From contig NC_051091.1 in assembly GCF_901709675.1 (NCBI RefSeq), positions 3,630,967 through 3,694,966 on the forward strand: 64,000 nucleotides of DNA. Direction: 5' to 3'. Position 1 is the first letter of the stretch. Every line of letters begins with the position of its first letter. Both the position numbers and the translations under genes were made by a program. The stretch is from Syngnathus acus (lineage: Eukaryota > Chordata > Actinopteri > Syngnathiformes > Syngnathidae). The notes under the pieces were generated by a model that was given only the letters and a program-made list of their open reading frames with translations, had not been told where the DNA came from and did not search any database. Shown here one piece after another: positions 11,801 to 23,205 of this stretch.

Positions 11801-14800
11801 GCTCAGGTGAGTTTTTCTTACCGTCAATGATTTGATTTGCTGTCAATGACAGCAAATGAAATGCCTTTAAACCCTAGAGTCACATTTGTGCGCCTCATTA
11901 GCTCCAAGTGGAAGTTGATCAGGAGAGCAAGAGAAAGAGCAGCTGCTCCCACTTTTCGCCTCGCTTGACCTTGTTAGCACCCTCAAAGCATGTTGCGCAT
12001 ACTCAATGTAGAAATTGCGTGACTATCTGAAACCTATATTTAGCCTCCGTTTTGTAAGATAATCAAGACAAGGTCACCCAAAATGATCACGAGCCAAATG
12101 TGCTTGTCATTTCTACAACCGGCGATGGAATAATAACATGATTTGTTACACACACTTATTTGATTTCATAACAGTTCTGCCCCCCCCCCCCAGCCGAGCT
12201 TCTGTTTAAGATGAATTTTATAAGGGTTCAATTTTAGATTCAGTAATTTCTGGGCAATGTCTCCAGTTCCTGATTGCCACTTTGCATCGAATTCTGCAAG
12301 TGATGCCATCAACACCTTTTTGTTCTCCCTTACTTTCGAATAATCAGAAAAAATATAAATACCATTATTAATAACAATTCTTATCAGCTAACGCAGTCAT
12401 TGTCAACCGGTGGTTCGTGGCCCTTTAGTGGTCTGTGGTGGTTTTTGAGGCGGTCCACAAAATTGGAAATGAAAAATAATTGTAAAATGTTTAAAGATAA
12501 AATTAATTTATCATTTAGACTATTTTCCAGCTGAATTTGTGACTTATTTACCCATCCAAATTATGTCAAATGTAGCTGAGATTCCCAAAATAGACAAACA
12601 GATGCAAATAAATAGGTCTATCTTTCTTCGCTGCAAAATAAAATAATATTCCGCCAATGCAGTGGTCCCTGAATTGCTTCTTGGTTGTAATGGTGGTCCC
12701 TTGGACAAAACCAGTTGAAAGTCCATGAGCTAAGGTAACTTTACCAACCCTGAAATACATAATATTTCTATTTATTTAATCTTCTTATTAAATTACCATG
12801 TTGGATGTGCCATTCACCTGCTCCTCAGAGCAATTACTCCTGGAAATGTCAACAAACAGCTTTCCTCATGAAAAAGGAAATGGAATCTTGGAGGCAAGTG
12901 TGTGTTTTTGCTTCACACGATCCAAGTCTTGACATTGAGGGCAGAGTTCCCTGCATATGATCCCGCGCTTAAACGAGAACCAAATGTTTGTTTAAGGTTT
13001 TCCACACTGCCAGAGTGTTGTGCTTATTTGGCTTGGCATGTCTCAGACAATGCGGCCTGGCATTGCAAAGGTAGAGAATGTCATTTTTCTTGTTCCCTCA
13101 GTCGATTGTTGGTTCTATCAAAAGGCTGTTTATGTGCTTGACTGAAGGGAAACAATCTTTGGTGGTTTAATTTACGGATTGAAGCAAATCATCTCTTAGA
13201 ATCGTAAATATCCCCACATATGTGACATTTTGCCGCTATTTATATCGGTTCAAAGACAAATCAGTACTGAACTGCGGAATCCCTCCAGGATGATTCTAGA
13301 AATAAAACTTTGTCATGAAAGGAAATGAAAGAAAATCGACATGCTTGCGCTCTTGTATTTAAAACTTACTTGACAATTGACCTACTTCGAGGAAGACCTG
13401 ATGTAAACGTTCATCAGCAGCAAGTGAGTTTGTCGAGACATTTGCAAAATGTAATACAGAAGCCTCGGAGTTCTTCAAACAACTTTTTTGTTGTTTGAAA
13501 TCCATCATGTTTTCGACAGAAATTCTTGCCCCAGCTCCAATTAAACTGACAGAACCAAAAATAGAACAGTCCTGCTTTTTTCTTTCCCCGGATCTCTTTT
13601 TTTTTTTTCCCTTCCCGAATTGTTGACCAGACACCTTCTCTAACAGTCTGGATTAAATTACTCACTTGTCTTAATAGGATTTTGCTCTGATTTCACACCC
13701 TTGTCTTTGATGCATAAGCGCGGGCTACAAGCCCATCCATGCATCTCGTGTCTGTCGGCAGCCGGGGGTGCCTTGTAAGGAATACAAATGTTTTCATTTG
13801 CATGCCGTGTTGTGTTCCCGTGTCTAGGGAAGGCCTGCATCCTCAAATGCCTGCTTGATATTCACAAAGTCTTCAGACAGAACGACCCAGCTTACATCCT
13901 CAACGATCTCTACATTACCGACTACTGCATCTGGACCCAGAAGATCAAGTAAGTCCACCGACACCTTGTCATAAAGTACACGTGCACAGACGCGCACCTA
14001 TGCGACCTCCATCTTCGAATAATTAGCTTGATAGCTCGGGGAAGCGCCATTCGGTCCGTGTGGCGCGTTAACAATCTTGAGGAGAGGAATTGCCGAGCCA
14101 GTCAAAGATGCAAAAAGTTGTATCGGTGAGATTCCGGACAATTGCATAAACCAGTTCACAGCAAAAAATGCAAAATCGACACTATTGTTCTAGATAATTC
14201 TTCCGTCCTGACACTTGGTCCACGATGCAATGGTGAACCTGCGAGCGCATGACTCGAAAATGAACTGTTTCACTTTTGGCTCGAGTTAAGCAAACTTGGT
14301 GTGCTTGTCTGGAAAAAGCCCAGTTGAAAAATGTGCGCCTGATGTTGTAGGCTCACTGCCCAGATGCCGGCTTTATAAACACTCCGGAGGGATTTAGCAC
14401 CCCCCCCCCCCCATTCCTCGTGTTTTCCTTTTGCATTTTTCGCAGAGAAATTTTGGAATTTACTGTGAAGCAGCTGAAGTTGTGCGTCGAGATAGATTGT
14501 CGAAAGCTCCGTTCATCGGCTGTGGCATATCTTTCTTCCCGAGATCGAAGCGTAGAGAATAGATATACTGTGGCGAGACTTTTTGTCTTCCTCTGGCAGC
14601 TCACTTAAAATAAGTGATCTGTCTCTGAGGCTTGGGGGCACACGAGAAAGATTTCAGCTCTCTGCTTCTCCGTCACTCTTCTCTGCTTGTTTATATTTAA
14701 AAGAAAAAAAAAAAACAAGAATGTCAGTTTGACCTTACACGTTGAGTCTCACTACCGGTCATCAAGCAGATAAGCTGAATTTGCTTGTCCACATTGATAG

Positions 14801-17800
14801 ACTTGGTCGAGTCTTGTAGCCCCAGGTTTTTCATTTTTATTTTGCAATTTAGGATTAGCGTTTTCTAAGCGTGGCTTGTGTGAGCCGACAGGTGTCTAAC
14901 GGTGAACCGAACAAACAATTGAGTCTCGCCTCCCATTTGCAGGCCTTTTGTATAACTTGACAGCATTGTTTTCGCCCGTCTCGGCGCGATATTCCCTCAT
15001 GCAGGATTTGTCATGTAAGTAAGTCATCTTTGGGAGCTAAGCGGGTAAAATGAGATTACATCACACCCTCGGTGCCTTCCATGCCTGCATCTCGTCGGAG
15101 CTCGCAGATGAGGCGAGACACGATCAGTCTCAAATGATGGCGCACGGCGATTAATGCTTGTTTGTCGGCCTCGGGGGCTTGATTTATTTCATCTCCGTGT
15201 CGTCCCACGTGCATTTCTTCCCATAAAATCCCCCTGACTGCAGAGACATCGCTTTCAGATTTACAACCTCATAAAGGTTTCAGTGTGACTTAAGCCAAAG
15301 GGCAGGCACTTCTTTTTACTCTCACACACTCGCACGCTCACAGTCAAAACAAAGGCGACGGGAGCAGAGGATCAGTCTGATGCTCCCTTGTGTCTGTTCA
15401 GGAAAGCCAAAGCGAGTCTTGTTTTATGATGAGAGATGTTGTGCATTGTTCCAGCAGAAGATACGGAGCCAAAGTGTGAAGTGAGCACTCCCCAAAGCAA
15501 AAGCGGTCCGTATGGAAACAGCAAAGAACGTTTTACAGAGCTGGCCAGTTTCCCCCCCACCTCAATTTCTTCTGGTTTATGATGATGTGATGAAGAATTC
15601 CCCCAAACTGGGCAAATCTGTAAAAAAAAAAAAAAAATCCAGCATTGGCTGAGTGTCCGCTTGCTACATTGGCAAATTACCAGGCCGACCGTCGACAGTT
15701 TTGGATGACTTCAGAGGGGATGAGATGAGTTCTCAGAGGGCTTTTGTGAACTCTATAAATGAATAACGCTGCGTGTTGATCTCATGTTTGCCTCGGCACC
15801 GGAGGAGAGCCGACAAGCCCAGTGGGTTAGAACAAAGACATGGGATTTCCAAGCTAACACGGACAAGTAGCACAGATTTCTTCCCTGCGTGAGGCCACTT
15901 CAGCTCTTTGTCTTGAGCAGACCGTCTTATGTTTCAGTGTTCAGTCACACAGGAGCGATGGATCGTATCTCCAACTTGTTTGCTTTGATTTCACCCACTT
16001 ACTTCATTCTTGTGATTCCGTTGTCTTGATGGTGGTGCGTATTTGTTGTTTTGGCCGAGATGCAAATGCTGAGACTGGGGTCGTGTGCGTCGTTTGGAAT
16101 TTGACAAAAAATTATGTTATTTATTTTTATTTTATTTTTGTTTGTTTGGTTATTTATTTATTCATTCATTCGTTAATTTATTTATTTACGATGGTATAAT
16201 TTCTTTTGGTTATTCTGTTTTCAGCGTTTGGATGACTCGTCCTTGGTATTTCTATTTGGATGTGTCTCATTCATCTACCTTGAAGGGACATTTTATGTGA
16301 AAAAAGTGCTGGCGGACATGCCGGATAAGGTTCTCTTTCAAACAAGGATGAAAGAACCATCCGACCGTAATTGAACTCGAATACACAGAATCTGAAGTCT
16401 TTCTCTCCTCCCGTTTTCATTTAAGCACTTTGGCAGATGGAGGCGTCTTTGTCTTAGCCAAAGTTTTCCAAGCTGGAAAGAGCCAGCCAGCCCTTCTCAG
16501 TTTAATGAAGGCTAGCCACAACAGCGGTGTAGTAATGACCGGTTTGTGTACAACGTTATCCCTCCCCCTTCTGGACCCAGCCTTTGTATTCACCACAGGC
16601 CAAGCTTCTCCTACCACAGAGCAAGGGAGGGGAGGGAAAACAAGCCGGCCTCTCCAATGCTAACTCAATAATGACTTCCCACGGGGGGGGGGAGAGAATA
16701 CAGGGCCGGCGTTTGAAGTGGCTGTTCGGCCTCACCCGCCTCGATCGCACTGTTGGAGACGAGCCCCGTTCAAGTCCATCTTCATCATCGGGCCTTTGTC
16801 TCATAGTCATCAGTTTGAGGAGAGTTATAACTCAGTTCCTCGAGTTTGTAAAAATGAACCTGATGAATCTGACGTGTTCATCCCGGGCAGAGGGACTGCG
16901 GAACATATGCAGATTTTCCGGTGCGGTCCAATTTGCTGGCGACATGCTCCAGCAAATCACTTTCAAATTGACGGTTCAACAATGACGAATCCAATTTGAA
17001 GTCAGGGGTCTGTGAAAGCTCGTCCACACTACATTCATTTGAGCATGCTTTTATGCACCAGCTCACTTCTGAGATCTCTTTACATTATCTCTACCGAGGT
17101 GCAAATGTATGCACAGCCTAAGTTGTCCCCACAAAAAAAAAACTTTACGCAGCAGAGATTAAAGCAGCCTGCTAGGACCGCGTCGTAAAGAGGAACAGTT
17201 GTGGGGAACAGTAAGAGTGGGTCGCAGGAGCTGAGTGTGAAAATGAGAACGACAACAAAGGGAAATACAACACACACACATGCTGACAGAGCCCAAATCC
17301 ATTCCTTCAACCTGAACAGACGCCGTCTCAGTGACCCAGAGAGGTCCGCTCGTAATCGCCATGGCGAAGGAGGTAGCACGTATGGCTCAAAATGCAGTTC
17401 TGAAAGTTTGTCCCTGAAAAAATGAATGAGAACATTGGATGACTTGAAAAGGCTGAATGTAAGGCCAACTACTCCAGTGGGTTCATTTAACGGTGAGGAG
17501 GGATTAGCAGCAGTGAATTTGCCAAAGATGCGGGCAGCCACTATTTGTGGAGCTCTGCGCTTGTTGTCGCACCGAAGGACCCGACTCGGGAATCGGGCGC
17601 CTTCAACTGAGTAATCAAGTGTGTAAATCTAATCTTGTAGGTCAAAGAAGTTGTCAGCCTTGGCCACTGCGCTGCAAAAAATCTCCCTACAGAAAAAAGA
17701 TTTGGATTTGGACATTGAGGAACTAGAAGAGGCAGCCGCCATGGTCGCTGAAGAAGACGAAGAGAGCAGCAGCGGTTCCGGCGACAGCAGCACTTCGGAA

Positions 17801-18193
17801 GAAGATGACGAGTGTGAAGCAGAAGAGCGAGCTTGCGCTAAATCCCGAGGAGGGGGAGGAGAGTCTTCTAAGGACGGCCCTCTTCAGCCCCAACGCGACT
17901 CGTCCGTCCCACAGGAGGGAGCAGCCACAGCGCTGTCAACGGAGAGCAGCGTCCACATCCTCCCTCAAGCTCCAGAAGGTGTCCAACCGCTCATCCAGGA
18001 GCTCGGCGAGCTCCGTATCGCTCAAGAATTGCACGGCGGTCCTGAAGCGGAAAGAAAGCCCTCGCAGCAGAGCATCGCCTCATCAGGAGGAAGCAGCGGT
18101 GCAATTTTGTTGGAGTGCAATCCTGGCAGAAATCCCTTCCTCGTCATTCCAGAACGGGAAGATCCTCATTCGCCGGACTTTATCTCCTCATGA
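5666..18193 (+). CDS. shq1: SHQ1, H/ACA ribonucleoprotein assembly chaperone
   Basis: Chaperone that holds free dyskerin (NAP57) before H/ACA snoRNP and telomerase RNP assembly; it acts in nucleus and cytoplasm. Eleven exons join without a break to 572 residues (human about 577): 5666-5808, 5931-5995, 6825-6953, 7051-7211, 7290-7402, 7483-7580, 10063-10220, 10649-10702, 11683-11806, 13828-13948, 17641-18193. The N-terminal CS (p23-like) domain opens [15 protein letters not shown] and contains [17 protein letters not shown] middle acidic linker ([12 protein letters not shown]) leads to the SHQ1 domain, with NPWW-like [30 protein letters not shown] and [12 protein letters not shown]. The C-tail is Ser/Glu-rich. 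The start at 5666 was chosen because it opens the conserved domain; the same frame runs upstream only through an acceptor. Confidence 0.97.
5931..5995 (+). CDS. shq1: shq1 coding exon 2
   Basis: Residues 48-69 plus one base of Gly70 ([11 protein letters not shown], then FDIDK). Acceptor TTTTTAG, donor AAAG|GTTTGT. Confidence 0.93.
5996..6824 (+). other. shq1: shq1 intron 2
   Basis: No repeat family or RNA gene recognised. Confidence 0.7.
6825..6953 (+). CDS. shq1: shq1 coding exon 3
   Basis: Residues 70-112, end of the CS domain ([17 protein letters not shown]). Acceptor CCTTTTCAG, donor CCCAG|GTAAGT. Confidence 0.95.
7051..7211 (+). CDS. shq1: shq1 coding exon 4
   Basis: Residues 113-166, acidic linker plus [15 protein letters not shown]. 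Acceptor TTATTAAAG, donor TTACAG|GTAAAA. Confidence 0.94.
7290..7402 (+). CDS. shq1: shq1 coding exon 5
   Basis: Residues 167-203 plus two bases of Leu204 ([20 protein letters not shown]). Acceptor TTCTGACAG, donor CT|GTAAGT. Confidence 0.94.
7483..7580 (+). CDS. shq1: shq1 coding exon 6
   Basis: Residues 204-236 plus one base of Val237 ([19 protein letters not shown]). Acceptor GTGTTGCAG was chosen over AG two bases later because only it keeps frame. Donor CTTG|GTATGT. Confidence 0.92.
9120..9340. promoter_or_regulatory. Candidate non-coding regulatory block in shq1 intron 6
   Basis: Dense homeodomain-like cores (TTAATT, TTAATG, ATTAG, CAATTAG) without simple-sequence structure, from about 9200 to 9320. 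This resembles conserved non-coding elements near developmental genes. Conservation itself cannot be seen here. Confidence 0.25.
9395..9600 (+). repeat. Imperfect tandem duplication, 97-base period
   Basis: TTTTTTACACCCA starts at 9434 and again at 9531. Both copies continue with an A/T-rich stretch and end in TTTTAATGAATAAATAAT. Point differences show it is not recent. Confidence 0.85.
10063..10220 (+). CDS. shq1: shq1 coding exon 7
   Basis: Residues 237-289 ([32 protein letters not shown]). Acceptor CCGGTGCAG, donor CACAAC|GTAAGT. Confidence 0.95.
10221..10648 (+). other. shq1: shq1 intron 7
   Basis: A poly-T run at about 10381-10398; nothing else recognised. Confidence 0.7.
10649..10702 (+). 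CDS. shq1: shq1 coding exon 8 (54-base micro-exon)
   Basis: Residues 290-307 ([18 protein letters not shown]), matching the family at this point. Acceptor TTATGCAAG, donor GGAG|GTACGT. Confidence 0.93.
10703..11682 (+). other. shq1: shq1 intron 8
   Basis: A moderately GC-rich stretch at about 11050-11420; no recognised repeat or gene. Confidence 0.7.
11683..11806 (+). CDS. shq1: shq1 coding exon 9
   Basis: Residues 308-348 plus one base ([18 protein letters not shown]). Acceptor TGTCCCTCAG, donor CTCAG|GTGAGT. Confidence 0.95.
11807..13827 (+). other. shq1: shq1 intron 9
   Basis: Contains a poly-C run starting at 12180 and a hAT-type MITE at 12394-12727; the remainder is unassigned. Confidence 0.7.
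12394..12727 (+). mobile_element. hAT-type non-autonomous DNA transposon (MITE)
   Basis: Starts CAGTCATTGTCAACCGGTGG and ends with a related inverted sequence (CAGTTGAAAGTCCATG). It is flanked by an 8-base target duplication with one mismatch: AGCTAACG at 12386-12393 and AGCTAAGG at 12728-12735. The TCAACCGGTGG...GTGGTCC wording is typical of a common vertebrate hAT MITE. No transposase remains. Confidence 0.7.
13828..13948 (+). CDS. shq1: shq1 coding exon 10
   Basis: Residues 349-388 plus two bases ([30 protein letters not shown]). Acceptor GTGTCTAG, donor ATCAA|GTAAGT. Confidence 0.95.
13949..17640 (+). other. shq1: shq1 intron 10
   Basis: 3.7-kb intron with a 13-base poly-C run at 14400-14412, a poly-A run near 15622 and ATTTATTT-rich DNA around 16120-16190. 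Open frames up to 153 codons occur on both strands, but none resembles a known protein. Confidence 0.7.
17641..18193 (+). CDS. shq1: shq1 coding exon 11 (terminal)
   Basis: Residues 389-572 and stop TGA. It opens with a helical segment ([20 protein letters not shown]), then an acidic Ser/Glu tail of low complexity typical of the SHQ1 C-terminus. Acceptor ATCTTGTAG. Confidence 0.93.
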
Positions 18194-18433
18194 TGGGGAC
18201 TATTTTGTAAATATAGCTTTCATGTAAGTCTTTTCAAGAAATGTGATTGGCTCACTGAACTGATATCATATTTTCTCACCTGTTACCGTCGCGTTTATGT
18301 GATGACGCTTTTTGTTTCTTTTAATGAGTCTGTATATTTGATAGCTTTTTTTCATCAGGCAGGAATTGGAACAAGGGATTTTTCTGTCGTGTTCTTTTCC
18401 TCTTGATACCTTTTGCTTGTATGCAGACCTTAT

Positions 18434-18439
18434 AATAAA
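18434..18439 (+). terminator. shq1: shq1 polyadenylation signal
   Basis: AATAAA about 240 bases after the shq1 stop, the first such hexamer downstream. A second lies near 18557. Confidence 0.6.
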
Positions 18440-19609
18440 TGGTTATTAAAATACACCGAAATCATTTGCACATTTTGTTTTTAATTATAATGAGTAGCCA
18501 GAAGAAGATTGACCCTCAGGTTGTGTTAAGAGTTAAAGAATGTGGCAAAAACTACACAATAAAAAATGTTTTCTTCATTCTGAAAATCATTCCAATCCTT
18601 TTTCAAATCTACCCGGACACTTTTTAGGTTAACTGTCAGCGCAAGCTTGAAAGTAGCTAATAACTCTCCCTCCGCTTCCAAAAGATGGACTGAAGTGGAG
18701 AAGCGTGTCGGTACTAAGCATGAACCAGTGATTGATTCATCCGGCATGAATGCGGGAGCTCTGTCGACACCGCTCAATATCATCGGCCTCGTAGCGGGCG
18801 AGAGAAAACAAACATGGAAGCACATGTCAGCGAGATAGATGGGGGCTGCTGAATGGGAGCTGTTTGTTTGAGAGATAAGAGCACCCCAGGGCCCGAGCTA
18901 GCTGCGAGATATAGAGCCGCCGAAACAAACTGACACCAGCGGTGCACCAACCGCAAGCCTGATGCATTCGTTCGTGCAATACTGCACCGGCTGAAAATAC
19001 GAGAGGGTGGCGAGCTCAGATTGTAATCCAAACGTGAGCCGCTTTGGATAGAAAAATATCGACTTTGATCCCTGGTGAATGAGGGCAACCCTCCGGTGAT
19101 GATTTGTTCCTTAGAATGATTTTCTGTGAAGCGTTGAGTGACCCAGATGGATGGTGTTGTTTTTGGGGGACCTCCCAAGTTGCAACGTTCCCCTCGCGAC
19201 ACCTGCTGTGACTCAGATGAGTTATGAAGTGAAAGTCGGGCCATTTAAAGCCCCCTTTCATTCAGGGGTAGGGGTGGAGGGGGGTGTGCCCTCTCCCCAC
19301 GAGGGCTTCACATTGATTAAATGACAGCGGGCAACGTTGCCATTTTTCCTTTTTCAAGCGACCTGACAATGCAATCTGCAGCCAAGTTTCACATTTCATT
19401 CGGCTTCCTGGGCATTTAATAGCCATCACTGTCGGATATTTCTCCCGGCCAAATGGAGCTTTTTTTTTTTTTTTTTACTTTCCTTTTTTTCTGGTGCTCC
19501 TAGCTTCCTTCCGCAATCAAAAACATGCAAGCAATGTTAACTGAAGACTCAACTTACCTGTCAGCGCAATGAAGAAATGGACGGACTATATTAAGCACAT
19601 TTTTCGACC

Positions 19610-19895
19610 ATTCTATCCATCCAGCCGTTCATCCATTTTCTGACCCCACGGAGGTCGCGGGCGTGCTGGAGCCTATCTCAGCAGTCATCGGGCAGTAGGC
19701 AGCCTGAAGCGGCACCCAGCCAATCACAGGGCACACAGACGAACGACCTTCTGCACTCGGAGGAAACCGGAGCACCCGGAGAAAACCCACGCAGGCACGG
19801 GGAGAACATGCAAACTCCACACAGGGGGGGCCGGAAGTGGATTCGAACCTCGACCCTCTGAACTGTGAGGCAGACGTGTTAACCAGTGTACCACC
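19610..19895 (-). mobile_element. tRNA-derived V-SINE, antisense
   Basis: On the minus strand the element begins at about 19895 with a tRNA-like head: GGTGGTACACTGGTTAACAC, then box B GGTTCGAATCC (19849-19839). It continues with the V-SINE core (GTGTGGAGTTTGCATGTTCT, then GGGTTTTCTCCGGGTGCTCC) and ends with a LINE-like tail (AAAATGGATGAACGGCTGG). This is the DANA/HE1-type superfamily of fishes. Box B belongs to the SINE, not to a tRNA gene. Confidence 0.85.
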
Positions 19896-22800
19896 TTTGA
19901 CCGCTCAAGTAACTTTTTTAAAATATCAACTAGAAACAGTTTTCAAGCAACTTTTGTGGCTTCATTGGAGACTTTGAGACTGGAATTCTAAATCGAATGA
20001 CTTTGTATTGCTGTTATTTACCACCCGCAGAGGATATAAAGGTTGTCTTATGAATGTTTGACATTGGTTGTATTTTTCTTTTAACAGGGAAAATAACACA
20101 AAAAAGCTCAGTTGTTGCATGTCCCGTGACGAACATGCAAGCCAGATCAGGTGTTACTATTCCAAACCGCGCAAGGACGACTCGGGTAAGAATAAATGAA
20201 CAACCCAACTGTGTGACTTACATAGCATTTTGCGGCCTTGACCTGTTGTGTAAATAGGCCCTTTTTGTTTAGCATTCTCTACAACTGCTCCCTTCTTGGA
20301 TGAGGGAAGCAAGGACAGTGTGGTCACCCCCCCCCCTCTCTGCCCTCCCCACTCTGCCTCCGCCACGTCGCCTCAAGTTGATTGTAATAGAAAACTCAAT
20401 CTCCTCTCTGGCTCCTGAGAGGCAAAGTGAATCTGGTGCTTGAAAAGATTAATAACCCTCCAGAAGAAATGAATCAGGTGCTCTTCAGAGCCTGTCTGCC
20501 GGGATGGCTGTGCAAATAGTGGTTTTTTTTATGCAGGCTTTTTCTCACGGAAATTTTCCCATCAGTATGGGGTTGGCCACCAGGTAGCTCCGCCCCTCCA
20601 CTGAGGAAAACCAATCCCAACACGGCCATGTGCGGCCTCTCGATGACACTTGAGTGGCTCTGCCTGGCTGATTGACTCTAATTTGTGTGAGCCAATCAGT
20701 GGCAAGCTGTCAGTGGACACGTGTTATCAGACAGCTCGATGCTGCAAATTGCTTCCGCCCGAGCACTGTGTGTGTTTGGTTCGGCTTGCGGTTCAAGTGG
20801 GGGAGCGTTATCTTGTGGGAAGCTGGCACCCCTTGACCTGCTGACATCACAATCCGTGTATTGCGTTTAAAGTCCGATTAGCATAATATGAGCGGGCGCT
20901 CGAGGGGATGATGCTGAGATAGAGAACAGCGTGTCATCATTTGACACAGGTAAACAAGGGCGAATTTGGAATGAGGCTGACTCCAACATTATGCTTATTC
21001 TATATAGCATCCTTTTTTGATGCCTTCATAAGGAAAATGGAATTTCTATATTTACTTTGGCGTGTTGATTCTGTTGATCTCATGCAGGTGCAGCGATTCA
21101 GGCTGGATATAATTACCATAGATTGTTTTTTTTTTATGTTTGGCTAAATTCCCATGAGGATATATCGCACGGATATATTTGCTCAAGCTTAGTTAGTGCA
21201 TGGTTTTTTTTTTCAGTGAGGTGAGCAGATCTGTGAGAGGAAAGAAGGTGCACCTTGTTGACCAGACCTCCGAGGCGATGGCTGTGTTTACTCAGGTCTT
21301 CACCACGGCGCTTTTTAGCCTCTGTGGGGGGGGGAGCTGCCCCAGCGGCTCAGTGCAGGCTCATTCTCCGACTAATGATGCCTCACGGATGTCGGTGTGT
21401 TGCTGCCAGACGTGGAACAAAGGTTTCTAGTTCTTGTACTCCCCCAGCCCTCACTAGACAAGCTCCCCCGACACTTTGAACACAAGAGCTTGACACAGAT
21501 AAAAGCCTCAATGTTCAAGTAAAGCCTGAAACACTCTCCGCGCTGTCGGTCCCGATGCATCTGTTGACATGCTCTAAGCAAACAAATAGATTTTCCACTC
21601 TGCCAGTAGCTTTTGGAGAAAAGTACACCTTCATCCTGCCATGTCTGCTCCATGCTTGTGTCACTGTTGATCGCAAACGTCGCAGAGTTCAGAAGTTGGT
21701 GTTGTCCACAAAGGCAATCTATTCTGCTAACCGGGCGAAATGCAGAGCAAATTTGGGCTTGCTCCACTCGCCTGTTGTGACACGGGCTGACCCGAACTGT
21801 CCGACGGTCCTGATTTTATGCCCCGGCTTTCTCTCTTATCTCCAGTTGGCTTTAATCCTTTCCAGATCTCACATCTCAAGAATTGACCCCCTAGCATTTT
21901 CCTCTCTGTCCCTCACGAGAGGCGTTACTTGAAAGCAGATACGTACACGTGTGGCTTTGCCAGCCGTGTCAGCGTGTCTCCAGCTGGCTTCCTGCTGAGA
22001 TTCAATCGCTGTCGGATAGATTGAAAGGTGTCGATTACATCTGCGTTGTGCCTCCAGGCGTACACGCGGATGAAAACGGCATTGTGGTTAGCCGTAGTGG
22101 GAGAGACAGCAACAAAGTACATGAGGAGGAGGTGAAAACTGCTGTCAAGCCTTCAACCTCAAGGCTTCTCACACTAAAGTACTTCATTGTCAAATTGCTA
22201 CACAAAGCCAACAAAGCATGTAATGATCGGGAAAAATAAGACTGACTGGAGCGCCACGGATTTACTGTAAGGTGGATGTTTGAATGTAGTTCTTGAGTGG
22301 CAACTTGCTGCTTTTTCCTGACACCAGAGTGATGGAATATCCCGCTCGAGCGCGTTTCGTTGATACTGCGTATGGACCGTTATGTCAAGATGTCGGCTCT
22401 TATGTAACGGCCGTGTGTAATAGAATTATCTGCAGACGGGCTGCGGACTAAGTGACTGTGCATTGCGACGCAAGATAGATCGCTGATTTGACCGCAGGGA
22501 GGCTGAGCACTTCGACCCCTTGGCTGCTTGAACTGACCTATTCTTCGTCCAAATGTCAGGAGATGATTATGGAACACCGTCAAGCTAAGGTCAAGCATTT
22601 TCATTGCGAGGAGGTCGCTCTGTCTCTGGTTTGTCAGAATACCTCTATTAACTCAGCGGGTGTCGTTCTGAAAAGGTGCAAGCGTGAAGTACACAACACA
22701 TGAACAGCGACACACAAGTGGCCGCATTAGAGTCATCTAGGATGGCTCCATTTGCTGAATGAAAACATGAAATGGGACGTGCTGTGAAAAATCTTTGGAT

Positions 22801-22918
22801 ACAGATAGTTAAGTCGATCGAGCGGCTACCCAACCAAGTAGGAAATTAAACAAGCAACTCGTATCAATCTTTTATTGGCCAATTCTGAACATGTATCCAT
22901 ACCAGCCAGGATCATTTA

Positions 22919-23205
22919 CCATATTTTCCGCACTATAAGGCGCACGTAAAAACCTCCAATTTTCTCAAAAGCCGACAGTGCGCCTTATAATCCGGTGCGC
23001 CTTATATATGGACCTATATTGAGCCACTGCAGCAGGCGTGTCCAAATATATGGACTTATATATGGACAAAGTTTTAAAATGGGCCATTCATTGAAGGTGC
23101 GCCTTATAATCCGGTGCGCCTTATATATGGACAAAGTTTTAAAATGGGCCATTCGTTGAAGGTGCTCTTTATAATCCGGTGCGCCTTATAGTGCGGAAAA
23201 TACGG
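22919..23205. mobile_element. TA-flanked MITE with 27-base terminal inverted repeats
   Basis: The ends CCATATTTTCCGCACTATAA (22919 on) and, inverted, CCGTATTTTCCGCACTATAA (23205 back) form a 27-base terminal inverted repeat (22919-22945 and 23179-23205) with one mismatch. TA lies on both sides (22917-22918, 23206-23207), as for Tc1/mariner-type insertion. The interior repeats with a 65-base period: ACAAAGTTTT at 23066 and 23131, CGCCTTATAATCCGG at 23100 and degenerate at 23165. Confidence 0.85.

Noticed and set aside
16584-16985. 133-codon plus-strand open frame in shq1 intron 10
   Set aside because: Overlaps other random frames on both strands; no motif.
17080-17541. 153-codon minus-strand open frame in shq1 intron 10
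   Set aside because: No family resemblance or domain, lies inside an intron, and the composition looks like chance reading of pyrimidine-rich DNA.
18780-19244. 154-codon minus-strand open frame after shq1
   Set aside because: Low-complexity Ser-rich content, no start context, no splice or poly-A support.
19839-19849. tRNA box B-like GGTTCGAATCC (minus strand)
   Set aside because: It is part of the V-SINE head. No cloverleaf partner arms are present.
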